Assembly (NCBI GenBank): GCA_000708835.1
Contig: DF237361.1
Coordinates: 18,789 to 82,788, forward strand
Reading direction: 5' to 3'
DNA: 64,000 nt
DNA from: Klebsormidium nitens
Taxonomy: Eukaryota > Streptophyta > Klebsormidiophyceae > Klebsormidiales > Klebsormidiaceae
Position numbers and translations under genes: made by a program. The notes beneath the pieces were generated by a model. The model did not search any database, was not told where the DNA came from, and saw only the letters and a program-made list of their open reading frames with translations. This document shows positions 57,833 through 64,000 of the stretch, piece after piece. Numbering within the stretch: position 1 is the stretch's first letter; every line of letters begins with the position of its first letter.

Positions 57833-58795
57833 AACGCGTTCCTTGAGGACGAAGCTAGAGTCAGATGAACATTCGACGCGCTTCGTTCACACATGGATCT
57901 GCTACATGGGTACGCGTTTCTCCGGCTGAGGGTGCCAATTTTGATCTGTGCCTCGACGTCAGATCTGACGTAAGAAGCTCCCTGAATAGCCTGCTATACC
58001 GTGGTATACTCGCAGTTACCTGTTGTTGCCCAGCGTTGCCTTTATTGTGCTCTTAGTACAACCCTCGTATTTTATTTACGAATAATGACTTAAAAAGCGA
58101 GCTAGCGAGTCCATATAAGATATAAAGGCCTTTATTGAAAGACGCCCATATATTGTGTCAATCGCGGACATGTCACAGAGCATGTGTGCGCATTCCATGG
58201 AAACGCCCTGGCCGCCCCTAGCTACCGGCGTACTCATCACATGGTAGCCCAATGTCAATCAGCAGCAATTGAGCAATTAATAACCGGCCATGGTACGTTT
58301 TTGCGGCTACCGTCTTGATGATATCATGACGCTAGCTGGCGGCAGTATACACTCAACGATCGCGGATATGTAAGCAATGCCTCATTTGCATAAGTTATAT
58401 GCTTCGTCTCTCATGAGTTTGCTGCATGACCGGCTGCACATGCCTGATACATATCTTATGTCACAGCGCGAGCTCCTGCTGAGTTGGGAAACTATGAAGA
58501 TATACTCTGTTGTCAACGCCGTAGTCACATGGACCATACAGGCTTCCATGGCATACAGATGTGAATCCACATTTGATCGGTTTCGGAGACCTAGCTATCA
58601 ACAAGACGATTCAGTGCATGCCTCAAGCTGCACGTGGTGGAATGACATTCAGTAAGTCCGCAGTACTCATAGATCTTTAATGAGGTCGCAGGCACGACTG
58701 ATGGCCCCGACCGCGGGTGCCGACTTCTTCATTCCCGCAAGCGGCAATAAATCCGAAGTTTCAGAACTTCAAAGCTTCCGCAGAACATGCCGCTT
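57833..58795. other. Intergenic gap between convergent pseudouridine synthase and TsaE genes
   Basis: About 0.96 kb without a recognisable exon. 58150-58640 is a CATG-rich island (GAGCATGTGTGCGCATTCC, GGCCATGGTACG, GTGCATGCC). Confidence 0.6.
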
Positions 58796-60621
58796 TCAGG
58801 ATTGTTTTCGGCCCAACAGCTTTTCCAACCTCCTAGCCCAACTCTGACCTTGAGGGTTCAATACAAATCGACGTGGCCGTTTGTCAGAGTATGTCTCATC
58901 CGTTGCAGCATCCTCTTCTAAGTCATCCTCGTCAGAATCGTCGTCACTAATGTCAGCAACTTGTCTGCTTGACGTTGCTGTTGGTAGACGCGACGAGCTT
59001 TCGAGCACCGGTTCCGAATTTTGCAACAACTGGGCTAGCTCGCTCACCGAAATCACTTGGTCACCAGGTTGTGAAGGGGCCATGTCTATGTGGATGTCTA
59101 GATGTTCTTCAGGAAGATTGTTCCCAAGACACTCAGGCCATTCGATGAGGCTGATGGCTGCAATATAAGGACAACAACAAACATTTGAGACTCCATCCAA
59201 CTTGGAACATCCAATCATCCATTATTCAACTCGTGTATGGTCTGAAGGGAGAGAAAGGCCATCCGAGAAATGCACAGAAACAGGCAGAGAAACAGGCATA
59301 ACCGTGCACTCGAAGGTACACTCGAAGACAGGTTCGAACCTTTACGATTCCTCAGGAAGTCGAGCTTGCAAAATAGGAGGGTGCTGTGCAATTCATGAAG
59401 CGATCTGCGGATTTTCCAACCACGTGCAGACATCTTACCAGTCTTATAAGACTCCTCCATGCCCAGCCGCTCGAAATTCTCAGTTGGTCCAGTCAATCTA
59501 TACAAATCGAAATGATGCACAGGCCTGCGAGGCCACGAGATTGATGGTCAGCAAGCAGCAGTGCCCAGTACAAGCGCCTTGCAGTAAGGCTCTGGACAAC
59601 CAATGGAATGCACAAAGAGAATGCAATTTACACCAGTTGATAAGACTCCGATACGAAATGACTTTGCCACAAGGCTGTTGATCAACTTTCATGCAAGAAG
59701 CGCAGCCACGTCGCCGTGCATTTGATTATAGTTCGGAACCTGCGAACGACAGGCAGGACTTACGTTCCAGGATGATCTTCATAGACTTGCTGAAGAAGAA
59801 ACGTGGGGGAAGGCACGACCAGGTTCGCATCAGCTGCCACTGCTCGTATGAACGCCCGACTGCAGAACAGAGGGAGCATGTCTGATTAATGGACTGTCAC
59901 ATGTGCTGACCTTCGTATCCTTCTGACTTAGAATCAACTTCAGTTGCGTCTGTCTGCAAGCAGCACTCTGACACATCCACAAAGAAGGAGAAGCCACAAG
60001 GGAGATGCGGGCGAAACGCGGGGAAGAGGGGGCATACCTGAAGACACTTTTGCCAGCTCCGACCTGGCCGTAGAGGCAGATCACATCTCCAGGATTTGAC
60101 ACTTGCACAAGGAGCTGCGCCAAGAGGCCAGTTTCATCTTCCCCACTGGACACAAACGTGACGCCTGCGGGCGCCAGTGGTGGGCTTGGCGCCACGCCCC
60201 CTGTTGGAGCACAGTCTCTCAACATTGCCCTACTTGCAAAGCACCTACTTCTAGCCTGGGCCGGTGCGCCTGCTGCAATCTCAAAAGTCCTGATCAAAGG
60301 GGCTTTGCCGCGTGTTGTTGGAGACAAGCAGCTCTGTTCCAACAATGAAGTTGGATCTGGCTGCTGTCCCAAATGTCCGTATGCCCTGATCAGTGGCAGA
60401 TGGGCCACCCCAGTAAACAAACCAAAAGGTGCTGTGTGCAGATGTCCACAGAAGGTTGCTCTTGTTGAGAGTGACGGCGAGGTGGTGGTAGTACACTTCA
60501 TTCCCACCGCATCTTCCGAAGCAAATCTGGCGCGCAAAAACTCGTAAGGACAGAGAACACTAAGGAATGCTTGTTGAGAAACAAGAGCTGATCTTAACAA
60601 CAAGCTGCGTTGAAGAAACAT
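58796..60621 (-). CDS. TSAE: TsaE, tRNA t6A37 biosynthesis ATPase, probably organellar
   Basis: P-loop ATPase that helps TsaB/TsaD-type enzymes make N6-threonylcarbamoyl-adenosine at tRNA position 37; eukaryotes keep it only in organelles. Exons 60621-60038, 59859-59764, 59524-59439, 59157-58796; 375 residues. Visible: Thr/Gly-rich N-terminal part, GDVICLYGQVGAGKSVF (Walker A, about residue 187-191), AFIRAVAADANLVVPSPTF, then PVHHFDLYRL and ISLIEWPECLG, the characteristic TsaE blocks. A transit peptide is likely (MFLQRSLLLRSALVSQQAF); a later ATG at 60501 is an alternative start. After the conserved core (~155 residues) come ~80 residues with an acidic run and a basic end not found in bacterial TsaE. 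Head-to-head with the CBBY-like gene. Confidence 0.92.
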
Positions 60622-61011
60622 GAGAAAAGCGCCTGCAAATCTGAGCACCTCCAGGATAAGCAGCACACCTTGCGCGTTCTTGATCAATTGATCGAAGTTT
60701 CTGCTACTAACCGGAGTCGTCAAACAAAAATAACGAATCAAGAAGTTCCGTGTTCCCTATAGAGAGTTGAAAGCGTAACGGAAACCGTCGCAATCGGTCC
60801 AATCGGTCGAGAGCCCCAGTGCCACCACACGGAGCCCAGAACCGGCACGCCTACGGGACTACGGTACTGTTAAACCGTGATCAGAATCGAAGGCTCCCTT
60901 GGTTAGTCGAGGTTTTGTGCACATGGTTTGAAGCACCTCGTCCAACCTCGCATTGCTCGTGCAGGCAACTGGCGCCACATTCTGATCAGCAAGCTGGCAC
61001 CTGGCAGCACG
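60622..61011. promoter_or_regulatory. Compact bidirectional promoter region, TsaE / CBBY-like
   Basis: 390 bp between the two start codons of divergent genes, both for predicted organellar proteins. If the TsaE start at 60501 is used, the spacer is about 510 bp. Confidence 0.5.
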
Positions 61012-63515
61012 ATGGCGTCCGCAGCGTGCATCGCCCGCCACTCCTCCTTTTTGGGCTCCCCTCTTTCCCGAGAGATCAGACAGCTTGCCAGCTTCAATTC
61101 CTTTCAAGCGACGCCCTTGCCTTTCTCTCCGCCTCATGCATCTCAAACTCAATGCCGTAAGAGTGGGAGCTCCGGGCATAGCTTGACGCCCAGCAGATAC
61201 TCGATTCAATTAGGAAAGCTCCCTGCATTGCCACTGCAAAGACTGAGTGTGGAGTCGCAAAAGGCCAACAGGACAAAATGTGCCGCAGCTCAGGAGAATG
61301 CAGGGGGCTCAGATGGGATGCCAGCTGCTCTGCTGTTTGACTGCGATGGTAAGAGCGTTTTTCTTTCTGTTCAAGTGGTCTATTCTTTCCTTTGGTGGTC
61401 TGCTCTAGCTGGAGACGAGTCCGCCTCTCATGGCAGGTAGAAAGGAGAAGGGGCAGAACATCTCTGTAAACTTTGGTACTATCTATTTAGAACCTACACA
61501 GTTTCAAAGCCCAACCAAATTTGTGTTCCAACAACTTGTAATGCAGGTGTGCTAGTGGATACTGAACGCGACGGTCACCGCATTGCTTTCAATGAGACGT
61601 TCAAAGAGGTGAGCAAGACAGCCTTACTTTATGGACCTCTCCTATTCGCAAGAAGTGCACAGCACGCTGCTTATCAGTTCCTTACCTTTCTAAGATGCAT
61701 CTACTGCAGCAAAGAGCAGCTTAGGTCTGGCACGCTTACTGACTTGAGTGCCTATGTTGCTCAGAAAGGTCTTCAAGAAGACTGGGATGTGCAGACATAT
61801 GGCAAGCTCCTGGAGATTGGGGGGGGAAAGGAGAGGTGAGTAGTTCTTTCTGCACTTCAGTCTTATTGAAGTCTAGACTCCTTGCCTGTTCAGCTTTGAG
61901 CCTAGGCCCACTTGCGTTTCACTTACGAGCCAAAACAACCTCCTCACTTGTCAGTCGGGGCCTGTGCCTGTTACTGGAAATACACTGGAGTATACATGCC
62001 ACCTCATCATGTCCCTAGATTGTTGTAATGCACGTCCCAATGCCAGGAGTATGCCTTGCTGGGGCTAAGAAAAGCCAGATCAGATTGTTTCAATTGACAA
62101 AAACCCGCTTTGCAGGATGACTCATCACTTTAACGAGGTCGGGTGGCCGTCTCAAATCCCCAGCGATGAGCAGGGGCGCAAGGACTTCGTTGCAGGAACG
62201 CATAAACGGAAGACTGAGATCTTCATGAAGATGGTCGAGAGCGGCGCCATGCCCCTCCGGCCAGGCGTTGCCAGGTGAGAGGCCGTTGCTGCGGCAGTAC
62301 AGGACCGAAGTACGATCGATTGTGCGGGCCAGATGCATTGGTGTTTACCGTGAGATAGGCTGCTCGTGGACCTCCATACTAGGGGCATGGTGAGAGGCTC
62401 CCCTTCTGTACGCATTACAGATCATTTTTGCCTATTCTATCCTACAACAGAATAAGCGCTGGGTTTCGAGACCTTGATTCTTCCAGTCCCAACATCTTTT
62501 GCCGTCACTCTCTACGCTCTCTGCAGCAATCTTCCCAATATCATCCTCAACACCCTCTCCGTCTATTACAGGCTGGTGGACGAAGCGTTTGCTGCAGGGG
62601 TGCCCGTTGCAGTCTGCAGCACGTCCAACGAGAAAGCGGTCTCGGCCATCGTGCGGGTGATGTTGGGTGAGGAGCGGGCTGCCAAAATCCGCATCTTCGC
62701 CGGTGATGTTGTGCCCAAGAAGAAGCCAAACCCCGCCATCTACAACCTGGCTGCCAAAGAGTTGAACGTGGACCCCACTAGGTTGGTGCCCTTTGCAAAT
62801 TGGTCTTTTATGGCTCGTTCTTTTAAGCTTAATCAATGTTTCCTTCCCGTCTTTTCTGCTTTAAGGACGTAACTTCAGCTCAAATGGGACTTCATCGAAG
62901 GTGGCTTGTTAGGTTTCAACTACTGTATCGGACAGCCAGAATAAGCAGCTGCACCAATGTCATGTGAGTTTTATCCGAACACTGTCTGATCATCACTCTT
63001 CCGCTTTCTGCAAGGGCAGCAATCTCCCTGATTTATGAGTTGCCGTACGTGTCGAACACTCCAATACTTAGAATCTGCCTCTCTTGCAGGTGTGTTGTGG
63101 TCGAGGACAGTTTCATTGGCTTGTCAGCTGCCAAGGCTGCGGGGATGACCTGCGTTGTCACAAAGAGCGTGTAAGTCCATTCCCCTCTCTCGGGTCCTTG
63201 ATTTGCTTCCACTTTTTCCTGAAGAAGGCCCTACTGAGAGCGACGAGTAGTTTCATGATCTGAAGCATGGGGAGTGTACATAAACAACGCGTTTCGCTGA
63301 GGAGGTCTTGCCGTGCTGTATTGTCATGTCGCTTTGCTAAGATTTTGTCATGTAGACAATCGACAAAGAGGTTGACGTTTCCATTACCTTCAAGGTACAC
63401 TCAAGCGGAGGACTTCACGAAAGCAGATGCGGTGTATGAGAGCATCGGCGATACCCCCAGCGAAAACTTCGGGCTTCAAGACTTAGCAAAGCTCTGCTCG
63501 CGAGCCCTTGCATGA
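61012..63515 (+). CDS. CBBY: CBBY-like HAD phosphatase, plastid (xylulose-1,5-bisphosphate phosphatase type)
   Basis: In Arabidopsis CBBY dephosphorylates xylulose-1,5-bisphosphate, an inhibitory by-product of Rubisco, in the chloroplast stroma. Exons 61012-61348, 61547-61608, 61765-61835, 62116-62274, 62572-62781, 63090-63170, 63395-63515; 346 residues. The first ~100 residues are Ser/Ala/Arg/Gln-rich and poor in acids, like a plastid transit peptide. HAD motif I is FDCDGVLVDTERDGHR, with cap-domain ...YGKLLEIGGGKERM and GWP, motif II AVCSTSNEKA, motif III DVVPKKKPNPAIYN, motif IV VVEDSFIGLSAAKAAGM. Introns carry normal GT donors. Gly-Gly-Gly-Lys-Glu-Arg in the cap is typical of CBBY rather than of phosphoglycolate phosphatase. 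Confidence 0.94.
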
Positions 63516-64000
63516 TACCTTCTTTTGCCGCAATTAGAGGACGCGTTCGACTCCAAGTCCCGGGTCGTTTTTAAAATAGGAATCCGGCTAGTTATGATTC
63601 GATCGCAAGGCAACCGCTTTTGATGGCTACTATTGCGCGGGCATCATTGTAAGAAAGTGTCAGTTATCAGTACTGGCATCATTCACTAATTTCTGAAAAG
63701 ATCCACATCATGCACGTATCCGACTATATATTGTGCAACCCAGCACCTCGACACTAGTTCGACGAGCCACATTACTTGCATATCAGTTGCCTTGCACATA
63801 TATCACGAGCATTCATGCAGCCGCTCATGCTCATGGTCGACACAGAGGCCAACTTTGCATCAATCACGTATATTGAGAAGCATAAATGATCGCAATCATG
63901 CATGTTCGCGAGAGTTTTCGTTAGGACAAGGCCCGTTTTCCGTTTGCAGATTGCTGCAGGTGCAATAACTGCGATTGCTTAATCTACTGAGGTGAAGCTA
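63516..64000. other. Right-end non-coding sequence
   Basis: 485 bp after the CBBY-like gene. 63700-63910 is another CATG-rich island (TCATGCATG near 63895). Nothing else recognised. Confidence 0.6.

Noticed and set aside
59325-59350. GGTTCGAACC, resembling a tRNA T-arm
   Set aside because: The flanking bases do not form a 5-bp T stem, acceptor stem or anticodon arm on either strand; it lies in a TsaE intron.
1-64000. CRISPR arrays, operons, insertion sequences, integrase or phage genes
   Set aside because: I looked and saw none; the intron-rich structure shows this is eukaryotic nuclear DNA, and repeats are short and isolated.

Overview
This window is nuclear DNA from a eukaryote of the green (plant) lineage. 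Genes are monocistronic and split by many short introns, and there are no operons, bacterial ribosome sites or CRISPR arrays. I rebuilt 14 protein-coding genes by finding donor and acceptor sites and requiring the reading phase to match across every junction. Several families point to plants or streptophyte algae: a P-class PPR protein, a DUF246-type O-fucosyltransferase, a plastid CBBY-like phosphatase, an organellar TsaE and a plant-type nitrile-specifier-like kelch protein. An eEF3 translation factor, not known from land plants, argues against a land plant. A charophyte alga such as Klebsormidium fits best, but this is inference from gene content.

Layout. 1-7770 (+): 3' part of eEF3, cut by the left edge. 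8844-12888 (-): PPR protein. 13929-16742 (+): rhodanese protein of the TrhO/STR8 type with a large acidic insert. 17903-22644 (-): O-fucosyltransferase-like Golgi protein in 11 exons. 24031-24264 (+): orphan last exon resembling a bestrophin-like channel. 25261-27656 (-): short-chain dehydrogenase. 28551-32292 (+): Rab escort protein. 33144-37918 (-): PARN-type deadenylase. 38557-40264 (+): AP-3 sigma. 41500-44032 (-): polyprenol reductase. 45965-48693 (+): kelch protein. 49908-54646 (-): ZRSR2/Urp splicing factor with a long RS tail. 55012-57832 (+): RluA-family pseudouridine synthase. 58796-60621 (-): TsaE. 61012-63515 (+): CBBY-like HAD phosphatase.

Genes mostly alternate in strand, giving head-to-head and tail-to-tail pairs. 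Two head-to-head pairs share very short spacers: ZRSR2/pseudouridine synthase (365 bp) and TsaE/CBBY (390 bp). The genes do not form one pathway, but many act in RNA metabolism or translation (eEF3, PPR, TrhO-like, PARN, ZRSR2, pseudouridine synthase, TsaE) and several in membrane traffic or glycosylation (REP, AP-3 sigma, polyprenol reductase, O-fucosyltransferase).

Introns are GT-AG except two GC-AG introns, one in REP and one in ZRSR2. Most longer gaps contain islands rich in TGCATG/CATGCA and TAC-TAGTA words, and one gap holds a pair of GC-rich palindromic repeats. I found no tRNA, rRNA or intact mobile element. All exon limits are predictions from sequence alone; no transcript data were available.
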